64,000 bases of DNA from an uncultured Bacteroidales bacterium (GTDB lineage Bacteria > Bacteroidota > Bacteroidia > Bacteroidales > Bacteroidaceae), in assembly GCA_902801325.1 (NCBI GenBank), contig CADCHQ010000006.1:1-64000 (forward strand). The letters run 5' to 3'. This document shows positions 7,434 to 16,529 of this stretch, in pieces. Position 1 is the stretch's first letter. Every line of letters starts with the position of its first letter. The translations under genes were made by a program, and so were the position numbers. The notes under the pieces were generated by a model. That model saw only the letters and a program-made list of their open reading frames with translations, was not told the DNA's origin and ran no database searches.

Positions 7434-10400
7434 ATGAGACGGATTGTTGCTTGCAGCTTCATGCTGTTGCTCGCCCTAAGCATGCAGGGTGTAGAGCGGA
7501 AGAAACTCAATTTTAATGACGACTGGCGTTTGGCCATTGGTGACTTTACGGAAGCCGTGAACCCCGACTTCGACGACTCTAAGTGGAAGCAGGTGACACT
7601 ACCCTATGCCTTCAATGGCGACGAGGCCTTCAAGAAGGACATCGTGGACCTGACGGACACCGTCGTTTGGTACAGGAAGAAGTTCAATGTTCGATCCTCA
7701 ATGTTCAATGACCAAAAGATGTTCATCGAGTTCGAAGGTGTGAGGCAAGGAGCTGACTTCTACCTCAACGGGCATCATCTGGGCATGAGCGAGAATGGCG
7801 TGATGGCTTGTGGATTTGACCTGACACCATACATCAAAGAAGGCGACAACGTGCTGGCCGTAAGATGCGACAATTCGTGGAACTACCGTTCGCGCAAGCA
7901 CAACAGCCGTTACCAGTGGAACGACCGCAACTTCAACGCCAACTACGGAGGCATTCCGAAGAACGTCTTTCTGCATGTTACGGACAAACTCTACCAGACT
8001 CTCCCACTCTACTCCGACCTCGGGACAACGGGCACATACGTCTATGCCACAGACTTCGACATCAAGGGACGGAAGGCCACGATACACGTGGAGTCGGAGG
8101 TGAAGAACGAGGACAAGAGAGAGCGGAAGTTCTTCCTGACCGTAGTGGTGAAGGATGCTGAAGGCAACAAGGTGGCAGGCTTCAACGGCAATGAGATGTA
8201 CACCTTGAAACCTGGGGAAACGGTGATTGCCAAAGCCGAGAAGGCGTTGCAGAACCTGCACTTCTGGTCGTGGGGATATGGTTATCTCTACACCATCGAG
8301 ACCTACCTGCGAGACAAACTCGAGACGGCTACTGCCGACAATGACAGGGTTGTCACACGTACGGGCTTTCGCAAGACACGCTTTGGCGAAGGCAAGATAT
8401 GGCTCAACGACCGCGTGCTGATGGTGCACGGATATGCCCAGCGAACCACGAACGAATGGCCGGGTGTGGGCATCAGCGTCCCTGCCTGGCTGAGCGACTA
8501 TTCGAACAATCTGATGGTGGAGTCAGGCGGTAATGTGGTGCGCTGGATGCACGTGACACCTTGGAAACAGGACATAGAGTCGTGCGACCGTGTGGGCCTC
8601 ATTCAGGCTATGCCTGCTGGCGACTCGGAGAAGGACGTGGAAGGCGCACGCTGGACACAACGTACGGAACTCATGCGCGACGCCATCATATACAACAGGA
8701 ACAATCCCAGCATCCTCTTCTACGAGTGTGGCAACGAGAGCATCAGCAAAGAACACATGCTGGAGATGAAGGCCATACGCGACCTGTATGACCCCTACGG
8801 CGGACGAGCCATTGGAAGCCGTGAGATGCTGGACATCGACGAGGCGGAGTACGGTGGTGAGATGCTGTACATCAACAAGTCGAAGAAACACCCCATGTGG
8901 GCAATGGAATACTGTCGTGACGAGGGGTTGCGCAAGTACTGGGACGAGTGGAGCTATCCCTATCACAAGGAAGGCGAAGGACCGCTCTACGGGGGTAATC
9001 CTGCGAGGGAGTATAACCACAACAAGGATCAGTTTGCCGTAGAGATGGTACGACGTTGGTACGACTATTGGCTGGAGCGCCCTGGCACGGGTACGCGTGT
9101 CTCATCAGGTGGTGTGAAGATCGTGTTCTCTGACACCAACACCCACCATCGTGGCGAGTCGAACTACCGCACCAGTGGTGTCACAGACGCCATGCGCCTG
9201 CCCAAGGACGCCTTCTTCGCCCATCAGGTGATGTGGAGCGGATGGGTAGAGCCAGAAGAGGCCAGAACCTATATCGTGGGGCATTGGAACTTCACCCCCA
9301 CCCCCTCTCCAAAGGGCGAAGGGGGAGTCAATGGTCAATCTTCAATGTTCAATGGTCAATCCTCAATGTTCAATGTTCAACTGAAAAAGCCCGTTTACGT
9401 CATTTCCACTGCCGATGAGGTGGAACTCTTCCTCAATGGCCGTTCGCTGGGCAAAGGAAAGCAAGCGTATCGCTATCTCTTCACCTTCGAGGATGTTCCC
9501 TTTGAGGCGGGTGTGCTGGAGGCAGTTGGTTCGGACGGCAGTAAATACAAATTGGAAACTGCAGGCGAACCCTATCAACTGAAACTTACCGCTATCGAGA
9601 ATCCTGAAGGAACAAAGGCCGATGGTGCCGACATGGTGCTCTTCCAGGTGGAGGTGCTCGACAAAGAAGGACGTCGCTGTCCGCTGGACAATCGCATGAT
9701 ACACTTCGACCTGAAGGGTGAAGCCACGTGGATAGGAGGCATTGCCGCACGCAACAATAAGGAGTTGCAACGCACGGACGAGAACAGACCTAAGGACTTG
9801 CTCGATGCTGCAGCCACGAAGAATGTCTCTGACAACTATGTGGGCAGCGTGGACTTGCCTGTGGAGTGTGGTGTCAATCGTGTCCTCGTGCGCACAACCC
9901 AGAAAGCAGGCGACATCACGCTGACAGCCTCTGCCGATGGTGTAAGACCTGCCCAGATAGAGGTAAAGAGCGAAGACGTGGACATTGAAAACTATCTACC
10001 ACAATACACGCTTGAAGGACGTCTCACTCGCGGAGAGACACCACTCAAGGAATCATACAAAGAACTGGCTCGAGGGGTGAACATCGTTTCTGCCACAGCT
10101 GGCTTCGACAACGATAATGCCAAGCGAAGTTTTGACGACAACGAACTCTCGGAGTGGAAGAACGACGGAAGACTCTCTACGGCTTGGATAACCTACAAAC
10201 TGGAACGAAAGGCTCGCATCGACGACGTCTGTATCAAACTGACGGGTTGGCGTCTGCGTAGTTATCCACTCGAGATTTATGCCGGCAAGGAACTCATCTG
10301 GAACGGAGAGACAGAGCGCAGTTTGGGTTATGTTCACCTGAAGCCCACCAAGCGTGTGAAGACCGACGAAATCACCATCCGACTCAAGGGTGCCGGTAAG

Positions 10401-10541
10401 GACAAGGATGCCTTCGGTGGCATCGTGGAGGTGGCAGAACCTGCCGCTGGCGAGCTTGACCTGTTCAAGGCCAAGAATGGCGGAGACACGAAGAACGAAC
10501 TGCGAATTGTGGAAATCGAGTTCTTGGAAAGATTGAAATAA
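7434..10541 (+). CDS. GH2 family glycosidase, secreted, with repeat insertions
   Basis: A 1035-aa GH2 enzyme: signal peptide, sugar-binding domain (FNDDWRLAIG, YRKKF), immunoglobulin-like domain, TIM barrel with acid/base E435 in FYECGNES, a DUF4982-like region, then a discoidin-like beta-sandwich (about 885-1020). GH2 members of this layout act as beta-galactosidases or related exo-enzymes; beside PL11 it may trim pectin side chains (inference). Two stretches are encoded by repeats: FNVRSSMFNDQ near residue 85, and residues about 622-645, which hold one GC-rich element plus TTCAATG words. Both keep the frame and lie at surface-loop-like positions. Nothing indicates that the gene is inactive. 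Confidence 0.85.
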   Translation: MRRIVACSFMLLLALSMQGVERKKLNFNDDWRLAIGDFTEAVNPDFDDSKWKQVTLPYAFNGDEAFKKDIVDLTDTVVWYRKKFNVRSSMFNDQKMFIEFEGVRQGADFYLNGHHLGMSENGVMACGFDLTPYIKEGDNVLAVRCDNSWNYRSRKHNSRYQWNDRNFNANYGGIPKNVFLHVTDKLYQTLPLYSDLGTTGTYVYATDFDIKGRKATIHVESEVKNEDKRERKFFLTVVVKDAEGNKVAGFNGNEMYTLKPGETVIAKAEKALQNLHFWSWGYGYLYTIETYLRDKLETATADNDRVVTRTGFRKTRFGEGKIWLNDRVLMVHGYAQRTTNEWPGVGISVPAWLSDYSNNLMVESGGNVVRWMHVTPWKQDIESCDRVGLIQAMPAGDSEKDVEGARWTQRTELMRDAIIYNRNNPSILFYECGNESISKEHMLEMKAIRDLYDPYGGRAIGSREMLDIDEAEYGGEMLYINKSKKHPMWAMEYCRDEGLRKYWDEWSYPYHKEGEGPLYGGNPAREYNHNKDQFAVEMVRRWYDYWLERPGTGTRVSSGGVKIVFSDTNTHHRGESNYRTSGVTDAMRLPKDAFFAHQVMWSGWVEPEEARTYIVGHWNFTPTPSPKGEGGVNGQSSMFNGQSSMFNVQLKKPVYVISTADEVELFLNGRSLGKGKQAYRYLFTFEDVPFEAGVLEAVGSDGSKYKLETAGEPYQLKLTAIENPEGTKADGADMVLFQVEVLDKEGRRCPLDNRMIHFDLKGEATWIGGIAARNNKELQRTDENRPKDLLDAAATKNVSDNYVGSVDLPVECGVNRVLVRTTQKAGDITLTASADGVRPAQIEVKSEDVDIENYLPQYTLEGRLTRGETPLKESYKELARGVNIVSATAGFDNDNAKRSFDDNELSEWKNDGRLSTAWITYKLERKARIDDVCIKLTGWRLRSYPLEIYAGKELIWNGETERSLGYVHLKPTKRVKTDEITIRLKGAGKDKDAFGGIVEVAEPAAGELDLFKAKNGGDTKNELRIVEIEFLERLK
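9294..9382. repeat. GC-rich element followed by TTCAATG word repeats, in GH2
   Basis: CCCCCTCTCCAAAGGGCGAAG is followed by repeated GGTCAATCTTCAATGTTCAA words. Both repeat families are read in frame here as about 25 extra residues. Confidence 0.8.
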
Positions 10542-10672
10542 TAAGGTCAATCTCCCTTTGAAGACGGCACTTGCACTACATCTACAATGCAGTGACGCTT
10601 CGAAACGAATAAAAAGATTCTTTAATTCACCCTCTTTCTTTGGGAGAGAGGGCTGGGGAGAGAGGCTATATC
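10542..10672. other. Convergent gap with one GC-rich element
   Basis: Between GH2 (+) and GH16 (-). CCCTCTTTCTTTGGGAGAGAGG at about 10630-10651 followed by CTGGGGAGAGAG is a member of the GC-rich element family. No gene is seen. Confidence 0.6.
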
Positions 10673-11458
10673 TCAGCGTTTTTCGTACACCTTAATCCAA
10701 TCCACGCGAAGCTCTGAAGGCAGTTGCTCGGGTTTGTTCACAGGTCCCACCCAGTGTCCGCCAAGTTGATTGGAGAGAATGATGTAGAAAGGATAGTCGG
10801 GCCATGGGAACTGATAGTCCTTGCCTTCGATGCGGGGATAGGTCAGCGTCTTCTTTCCATTGATAAAGAAGCAGATGCTGTCGTTGTGAACCTCTGTGGC
10901 ATAGACATTCCAATCATCGACCTTGATAGCTGAGGAAACGGACGACTTCGGCTTGTTGTCATCCTTAATGTGGAGCGTGTAATGCGAGTGAACAGTTTGA
11001 TAAGCTATCGTATCGGCATTGAGGTGCTCCATGATGTCTATCTCAGCATAATTGGGCGAAGGCAGGTTCACGTCAGGCATCAACCACAAAGCTGGCCAGA
11101 AGCCCTGAACTTTATTGAAACGAGCACGAATCTCAATCTTAGCCATACGGAACGATTTCTTATGCTGACTCCAGATGCCACCTGTGACAAAGGGCGTGGT
11201 TTCCGTCCCTGAGTGGTCGTTCTCCTTACCCAGAAGCACCAACTGGCCGTCCTCCACATAGGCCAGATCCGGACGAAGCGACATCATATCGTTCCAATCC
11301 GAACCTCCCTTACCAATGCGCGACCACACGCTTTCGTCAATCTGCTTTCCCTTGAAATCCTCCTTCCACACCTGTTTCCATTCCGACCGATGGGCGGCAC
11401 AAGCCGACAGGAGCATAACGGCAATCGACAGGCGTAATGCAAACTGAATCTTTCTCAT
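10673..11458 (-). CDS. GH16 family lipoprotein (beta-glucanase type)
   Basis: A 261-aa lipoprotein with lipobox LLSAC (C20) and a GH16 jelly-roll fold. The catalytic signature EIDIMEH gives nucleophile E139, assisting D141 and acid/base E144. Substrate-cleft tryptophans lie in GFWPALWLMP. Family members cleave beta-1,3-, mixed-linkage or other beta-glucans and galactans; the substrate is uncertain. It is the last gene of a minus-strand run with GH8 and GH115, so a role in hemicellulose use at the cell surface is likely. Confidence 0.85.
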   Translation of the reverse strand: MRKIQFALRLSIAVMLLSACAAHRSEWKQVWKEDFKGKQIDESVWSRIGKGGSDWNDMMSLRPDLAYVEDGQLVLLGKENDHSGTETTPFVTGGIWSQHKKSFRMAKIEIRARFNKVQGFWPALWLMPDVNLPSPNYAEIDIMEHLNADTIAYQTVHSHYTLHIKDDNKPKSSVSSAIKVDDWNVYATEVHNDSICFFINGKKTLTYPRIEGKDYQFPWPDYPFYIILSNQLGGHWVGPVNKPEQLPSELRVDWIKVYEKR

Positions 11459-11497
11459 AAGCTTATCGTTTCGTCCGACAATGGCGTCGGAACAATT

Positions 11498-12838
11498 CTA
11501 ATGTTCAGGAGTAATCACACGATAATGTCCGCTCAGATGCATGAAGGCGAAGAGACGAAGCAAACCATCGTAATAAGCATCGAAATACCCATCCTCGAAA
11601 GGTACGTGCTTCGCGTTCCAAAGCGCATCGACGAACTCTTTGCTCTTATCGTGGGAACACATGACTGAGGCTGCAGCAGTGGTTGCAACAAGACCTATGC
11701 TGTGGCGTAACTTGCGGAAACCGCCTGCACCCAGAATCTCGTTGCCTTCAGGCACACTTCCGTCCTTGCGATACTGGTCGAGGAAGGTATCGACACCCTG
11801 ACTGTAGAAGAAATTCTGAATCTTCTCGCCATACTGGCGTTGCCACTCTCCGTCGGCACAACTCCACTCGTAATCGAGCGCCATATTCATAGGCACTCGC
11901 CAAGAATCATAACGGAAGTTATTACTGCCGTTTCGGCGAGGTGCATTGCCCTGAGGCATACCTGGGAAACGTGGCGATTGCATCTCACTGCCGTCGTACT
12001 GGCACATATCGCCATTCAAGCCCGTCGTCTCATCGACACACTTGTGCATGAACTCACGGCTCTTCTCGGCACATTCCATCCACATGTCCGAACGTCCATC
12101 GTCGCCCCACTTTGCCCACACCTCATAGAAGGCGGGAATGTGATAGCTGGGATCGGTGTATCGCTGCCCGAAACCATCTGGCGTGAAGGTGATGAGTTTC
12201 GTCTCCGGGTCGATAAGGAACATCTTCTGAGGTCCTTGTTGTCCTCCACCAAAACCACCAGGACGGGGTGTGGGAGTGTACTCGCGAGGCTGGATGCAGT
12301 TGAGGATGTGTTGAGCCTCGGCCTTATAATTGATGCCTGTGTCATCGCCCCAACGATTCGAGGCAAAGATGAGCGCTGTGATGAAATACAGTTCGCCATC
12401 GCTGGCCGCTCCATCGCTGTTGTGCGTACCATCTGTCTTACAACTCCAGGCAAAATATCCTTCACGATTGCCACTCTGGTGCTGCATGTACTTCTTGCTC
12501 CAGCGCCACAGGCGGTCGAAGATATCCTTCTCGCCAAACTGAACGGCAATCATCAAACCATAGGACATCCCTTCCGTACGTGCGTCGTGGTTCTTGATGT
12601 CACTGACATAAGCCATCGAATCGCCCACCTCGAAATAGACCTTGTTAGGTCCGCGGAAGACGTCGTTGAACACTTCATTGAGTTTGCTTTCAACCTCAGC
12701 AGGCTGATAACCCATTTCCACAAACACGTTACGATATTTGCCTGTTTCGAAGGCGCCTTTCGTCCAAGGGGTGTAAGCCTTTACCAGCCCCACCAAGGCG
12801 GATGTGGCAAGTATTGCGGCGAGATTCCGTAGTTTCAT
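11498..12838 (-). CDS. GH8 reducing-end xylose-releasing exo-oligoxylanase (Rex) type
   Basis: A 446-aa GH8 (alpha/alpha)6-barrel protein. E89 in ARTEGMSYG is the likely general acid, and SDGAASDGELYF holds the family acidic patch. Length and motifs fit Rex enzymes, which remove xylose from the reducing end of xylo-oligosaccharides. The N-terminus (LAAILATSALVGLVKA) is a probable signal peptide with a poorly defined cleavage site. It lies 39 bases upstream of GH16 and 61 bases downstream of GH115 on the same strand, consistent with one xylan-processing operon. Confidence 0.85.
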   Translation of the reverse strand: MKLRNLAAILATSALVGLVKAYTPWTKGAFETGKYRNVFVEMGYQPAEVESKLNEVFNDVFRGPNKVYFEVGDSMAYVSDIKNHDARTEGMSYGLMIAVQFGEKDIFDRLWRWSKKYMQHQSGNREGYFAWSCKTDGTHNSDGAASDGELYFITALIFASNRWGDDTGINYKAEAQHILNCIQPREYTPTPRPGGFGGGQQGPQKMFLIDPETKLITFTPDGFGQRYTDPSYHIPAFYEVWAKWGDDGRSDMWMECAEKSREFMHKCVDETTGLNGDMCQYDGSEMQSPRFPGMPQGNAPRRNGSNNFRYDSWRVPMNMALDYEWSCADGEWQRQYGEKIQNFFYSQGVDTFLDQYRKDGSVPEGNEILGAGGFRKLRHSIGLVATTAAASVMCSHDKSKEFVDALWNAKHVPFEDGYFDAYYDGLLRLFAFMHLSGHYRVITPEH

Positions 12839-12899
12839 TTTTACGCCTTATTTTGTGATTTGCATTATAATGCAGACAATTGTCCGCAGAAAACGTTTA

Positions 12900-15299
12900 C
12901 TATTGATAGGTTATCTTCTGCACAATTTGTCCGGGGTCGACAATCGAGAGCGTAACGATGTGTTCCTTGCGGTTCTTGTCCAAAGGCAGTGTCACGAGGA
13001 ACTCCTTGCGATTCTCAAGCACTTGTATCTTCCACTCGCGTCCCCACTCCTTGAACTTGTTCTCGCAAACAACGGCCTTGCCACCATCGACACACACGGC
13101 GAAACGATTGCTGCGATCGGCATAAACAGGCCAGAAAGGAACTACCGAGATGCAAAGCGAAACGGAATCGGCACTTGTAGCAAGCGTGTTAACGGGGATG
13201 GGCAAGTCAATGCTCGAGGTGGTAGAAGCATCGTCGAGAGGTTGACCAAGCTGCAGTGCCTTCCAATCCGTACCTATGCCATCGAGCATGCGGAAGGGCG
13301 ATGATACGGAGAGGGACGTAAAGTCGAGCTTGTGCAAGAGTTCGGGATGTCGTTGGTTGTCGGGAAGACGATAGGCATTAGTAGGTTTGTCTGTGTATTC
13401 AGGCATATTCTGATACAGTGACTTATAGCCAGGGGGGACTTCCGACATCATATGATTCCACTTGCCATTGAGTTGCGTGTTGTAACGTTCCAACAATTTG
13501 TCGATCTCACGACAAGCATCCTTCGACATGTCGGCATACAGGGTGTTACCCGTCTCGTGATTGGCCTGAGCATAAAGGAACTTGCGATTCATCTGATAAG
13601 CGGAATGTACCGCATAGCCAAGCATCTCGAAAAGCGCAGGACGCTGTTCGGGCGACAGTTGACGTTCGATGGCGTCGTAGGCAAAACAAATGTCCTGATA
13701 CTCGCTCAACCTCCGTTGTGCCGTTCCTGTCTGGAAAGAGAAATCTGTGTCGTAAAGACGTGCGTACTCAGGTGTGTCCCAATTCATCTCATAACCCATG
13801 AACTCAGGTTTACGGTCCCATGCCAAACGATAGTAGTTGTCGAGAATAAACTGGAACGTAGGCAGATGCTTCGCGCCAAACTGTTTGGCCAACCATTCGG
13901 CCTGATAGGAGTTGGCGTTGTCGTAACTGAACGAGCTGAAGTCATAGGCCATGTCCATGAACATCTGCATCTCTATCTCCATCGGCTTGATGTCGCCCAC
14001 GTTGAGCAACCAATAACGGTCAGCGCCAGCGGTATATGCCTTCAGCAGTTCCTCGTACATCAGCATGGGGGCGGTGGTGGCTATCCACAGGTTGTCGTGG
14101 GGTGTTCCGCAATAACTGATGTGGTAATACACACCACTATGTCCACTACGCCGTTGTTCCTCGAAATTGCTCACGCGCTTCATGTAACTGTAGTTATCAT
14201 CGGGCCACACCAGCGTAATGTCTTCTGGCACACGAAGCCCTGCATCATAGATGTCGAGTGCCTCCTTGTAAGGGACAAAGATTTGCGGAATCTGTCCGGC
14301 TTTCTTATGCTTGTATTTCTCAAGGATAGCGCGCTGTTTGGCAATGACGTTCTCAAGCGTGCGAGCACGAACAACGGGGTCTTTGCTACCCTTCATAGCC
14401 TCGTCATGCAATCCACGCAGACCTGTGGTATAGATGTTGTCGTACTGGGCAGTTTCACGTATGCGGTTGTCAAGTTTCTTCAGGATGTTCTCGCTATTGG
14501 TCTCGTAGTTCCATTCGCCATCGACCTTCCTGTCCCACTCCTTCGTAGATGCATTGTTGAAGAGCAAAGGCTCGCAATGGCTGGTGGTAATCATAATACC
14601 CCACTTGTCGGCCATCACCTGACTCTCGGGATGGGTGTAGAAAGCGCCTGTACAGGAGTGCATAGCAGGAGCAAGCATGTTGCCTTTGAGCCGAAGGATG
14701 AGTTCGCAAACGCGGTCGTAGGTCTTGGGACCGATATCGCCCAACTCCTTCTCAAAATTGTTTGCCGACCAAGTCTTCAAGCCCCAGTCCTCATCGTTGA
14801 TGAAGATGCCACGAAACTTAATGCTAGGCGAAGCGCTGACATAGTTCTCCGAGTAGTTAAGCACACGCTTATTGGCCTTATCGACAGGAACATCGGCAAA
14901 CCAATACCAAGGACTTACACCTATGGCCTCACTCACATGCAGAACGCCATAAGCCAATCCGCGAGCATCGGAACCAGTGATAAAGATGTTCCCGTTCTTG
15001 GTGTCGATAGCATAGCGCTCCCATGTACCTCGCAATTCGCGATGAAGCCCTGTATGCTTCGTCGTACCGATGGTAATAAGGGGGCCTTTGCCCTTGCGTG
15101 TGTCCACCTTTGGCCTCGTGCCTGAGACACGTTCGATGTCGTCGGCCAACACCTGTGCCATTTGCTTCACTAGTGGTGCGTCGCCTTCATTATAAACGAT
15201 GGTGGTTTCTGTTAGATTAACTGAGGAAATGCGCTCCTGAGCACCAATAAAACCTATCGTCAGGAAGCACGCAATAAATAAGGTCAACGTTCTCTTCAT
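12900..15299 (-). CDS. GH115 xylan alpha-1,2-glucuronidase
   Basis: About 799 aa from the ATG at 15299, chosen because it opens directly into a signal peptide (MKRTLTLFIACFLTIGFIGA). An ATG at 15314 and a non-ATG codon at 15323 in the same frame would only lengthen the n-region. The body matches GH115: GLAYGVLHVSEAIGVSPWYW, KFRGIFINDEDWGLKTW, NMLAPAMHSCTGAFY, GLRGLHDEAMKG. The family removes (4-O-methyl)glucuronic acid from xylan. It is the first gene of the GH115-GH8-GH16 run; together with the GH43 this covers side-chain removal and oligosaccharide trimming of glucuronoxylan. Confidence 0.9.
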   Translation of the reverse strand: MKRTLTLFIACFLTIGFIGAQERISSVNLTETTIVYNEGDAPLVKQMAQVLADDIERVSGTRPKVDTRKGKGPLITIGTTKHTGLHRELRGTWERYAIDTKNGNIFITGSDARGLAYGVLHVSEAIGVSPWYWFADVPVDKANKRVLNYSENYVSASPSIKFRGIFINDEDWGLKTWSANNFEKELGDIGPKTYDRVCELILRLKGNMLAPAMHSCTGAFYTHPESQVMADKWGIMITTSHCEPLLFNNASTKEWDRKVDGEWNYETNSENILKKLDNRIRETAQYDNIYTTGLRGLHDEAMKGSKDPVVRARTLENVIAKQRAILEKYKHKKAGQIPQIFVPYKEALDIYDAGLRVPEDITLVWPDDNYSYMKRVSNFEEQRRSGHSGVYYHISYCGTPHDNLWIATTAPMLMYEELLKAYTAGADRYWLLNVGDIKPMEIEMQMFMDMAYDFSSFSYDNANSYQAEWLAKQFGAKHLPTFQFILDNYYRLAWDRKPEFMGYEMNWDTPEYARLYDTDFSFQTGTAQRRLSEYQDICFAYDAIERQLSPEQRPALFEMLGYAVHSAYQMNRKFLYAQANHETGNTLYADMSKDACREIDKLLERYNTQLNGKWNHMMSEVPPGYKSLYQNMPEYTDKPTNAYRLPDNQRHPELLHKLDFTSLSVSSPFRMLDGIGTDWKALQLGQPLDDASTTSSIDLPIPVNTLATSADSVSLCISVVPFWPVYADRSNRFAVCVDGGKAVVCENKFKEWGREWKIQVLENRKEFLVTLPLDKNRKEHIVTLSIVDPGQIVQKITYQ

Positions 15300-15334
15300 G
15301 GTCTTTCTCTCCATAAATGTCAATAGCTATGGCA

Positions 15335-15342
15335 CAAAGTTA
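15335..15342 (-). promoter_or_regulatory. Candidate -7 element for the GH115 operon
   Basis: CAAAGTTA on the plus strand reads TAACTTTG on the minus strand, a TAnnTTTG -7 motif about 35 bases upstream of the chosen GH115 ATG. The -33 box is weak. Confidence 0.45.
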
Positions 15343-15383
15343 AGGAATTTTTTTGGCTGAGTAACAACTTTTAAATTTTAATC

Positions 15384-15415
15384 TTTAATTATTAATTATT
15401 TTATTCGTATCTTCG
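15384..15415 (+). promoter_or_regulatory. Candidate promoter of the TerB/J-domain gene
   Basis: TATCTTCG (15408-15415) with an upstream TTTA at 15384-15387 (20-bp spacing) resembles the -33/-7 pair and lies 27 bases before the ATG. Confidence 0.45.
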
Positions 15416-15442
15416 CACCGCAAAAGAAAAATAAGACTTGCT

Positions 15443-16228
15443 ATGGCTTTAGGAAAATGGATTGGAGGCTTCTTGGGACTGATGAGCGGCGGACCTCTTG
15501 GGATGTTGGCAGGAATCGTGCTTGGAGCATTATTTGATGCTGTGTTCGATGAAAGCAATTACTTCACGCCTGAGGAACAAGCCGCACAACAGCAAAGAAC
15601 ATATCCCCGTCAACAGGGCGACCGCAACGGTTTTCTCTTCTCCCTGATGGTGCTTGCGGCACACGTCATTCATGCCGACGGGCGCATCATGCATTCCGAG
15701 ATGGAGTATGTAAGACAATTCCTGCGTACGAACTTCTCCGATGTGGCAGAAAAGGAAGGCGAAGAGATTTTGCTCAAGCTTTTCGATGAGAAGAAGCGCA
15801 TGGGCAATGCGGCTTGGCAACGCCAAATCGTGGCAGTATGCCAACAGATAGCCTTTGCAATGCCTCATGAGCAACGATTGCAATTGGTGGCCTTCCTGTG
15901 CGAGATAGCCAAAGCCGACGGCACAATTCACTCTCTCGAACGAGATGCCTTGAAAGAGGTGTGCCAGAACATGGGCTTGGACGCTGGTACAGCCGAACAA
16001 ATGATGGGACTGGGAGGCGAGACGCTAGAAGACGCCTATCGCGTGCTTGGCCTACATCCCGATGCTTCAGACGAAGATGTGCGACAAGCCTACAAGCGTA
16101 TGGCTCGTGAGAACCATCCCGACCGTGTGGCTTCGCTTGGCGAGGATATTCGCCGTGCTGCAGAGAAGAAGTTCCAAGAGATTGCCGATGCCAAGGACCG
16201 CATCTACAAGGCAAGGAATATGAAATAA
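15443..16228 (+). CDS. DjlA-like protein: TerB domain plus J domain
   Basis: 261 aa. A glycine-rich hydrophobic N-terminus (GGFLGLMSGGPLGMLAGIVL) may be a membrane segment. A TerB-like helical domain follows (about 65-185, with HVIHADGRIMHSEME and CEIAKADGTIHSLE). The last 65 residues are a J domain with the HPD motif (ENHPDRV). J domains stimulate DnaK/Hsp70, so this is a membrane-linked DnaK co-chaperone of the DjlA type. It has its own promoter-like sequence and is followed by the 22-bp repeat array. Confidence 0.85.
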   Translation: MALGKWIGGFLGLMSGGPLGMLAGIVLGALFDAVFDESNYFTPEEQAAQQQRTYPRQQGDRNGFLFSLMVLAAHVIHADGRIMHSEMEYVRQFLRTNFSDVAEKEGEEILLKLFDEKKRMGNAAWQRQIVAVCQQIAFAMPHEQRLQLVAFLCEIAKADGTIHSLERDALKEVCQNMGLDAGTAEQMMGLGGETLEDAYRVLGLHPDASDEDVRQAYKRMARENHPDRVASLGEDIRRAAEKKFQEIADAKDRIYKARNMK

Positions 16229-16260
16229 AAGGCTAATGGCCAAAGGCCTTAAGACGAAAG

Positions 16261-16414
16261 GCCTTAGGGATTAATTCAGAAGGCCTTAGATACGATGGTA
16301 AATGAATATAGGTTCGAAGACGGACGAATATAGGTTCGATTGTCATCGAGCATAGGTTCGATGGAGAATGAACATAGGTTCAATGGCGGTAAGCCTTAAG
16401 TTAAAGTCAAATCG
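16261..16414 (+). repeat. Array A: seven diverged 22-bp direct repeats
   Basis: Seven consecutive 22-bp units start at 16261, 16283, 16305, 16327, 16349, 16371 and 16393. Outer units begin GCCTTA; inner units begin AATATAGGTTCGA, AGCATAGGTTCGA or AACATAGGTTCAA. Only the first half of each unit is conserved. The array lies between the convergent TerB/J-domain and helicase genes. Sequence before it (16229-16260) has further GGCCTTAAG words out of phase. Array B at 27845 has the same period and core on the other strand. Confidence 0.85.
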
Positions 16415-16529
16415 AGGTTTTAATAGACTATTTGTCCAATTCTTGCTCCGTTGCTCTACGTAAGCGTCACTGCTTCGCAGATGCCGAGCGGTCAAATCGT
16501 CCAATAATTAAATCGTAAAATCTCGCAAT
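16415..16529. other. Convergent gap with low-complexity words
   Basis: Contains TTGCTCCGTTGCTCTACGTA and other words that also occur near 2520 and 50190-50275 (GAGCAACGGAGCAAG-type). No gene is seen. Confidence 0.5.

Noticed and set aside
11840..12832. 330-codon open frame on the plus strand
   Set aside because: Antisense to the GH8 gene; no domain seen.
13452..15125. 557-codon open frame on the plus strand
   Set aside because: It lies wholly antisense to the GH115 gene, has no recognisable domain, and is explained by codon bias of that gene.
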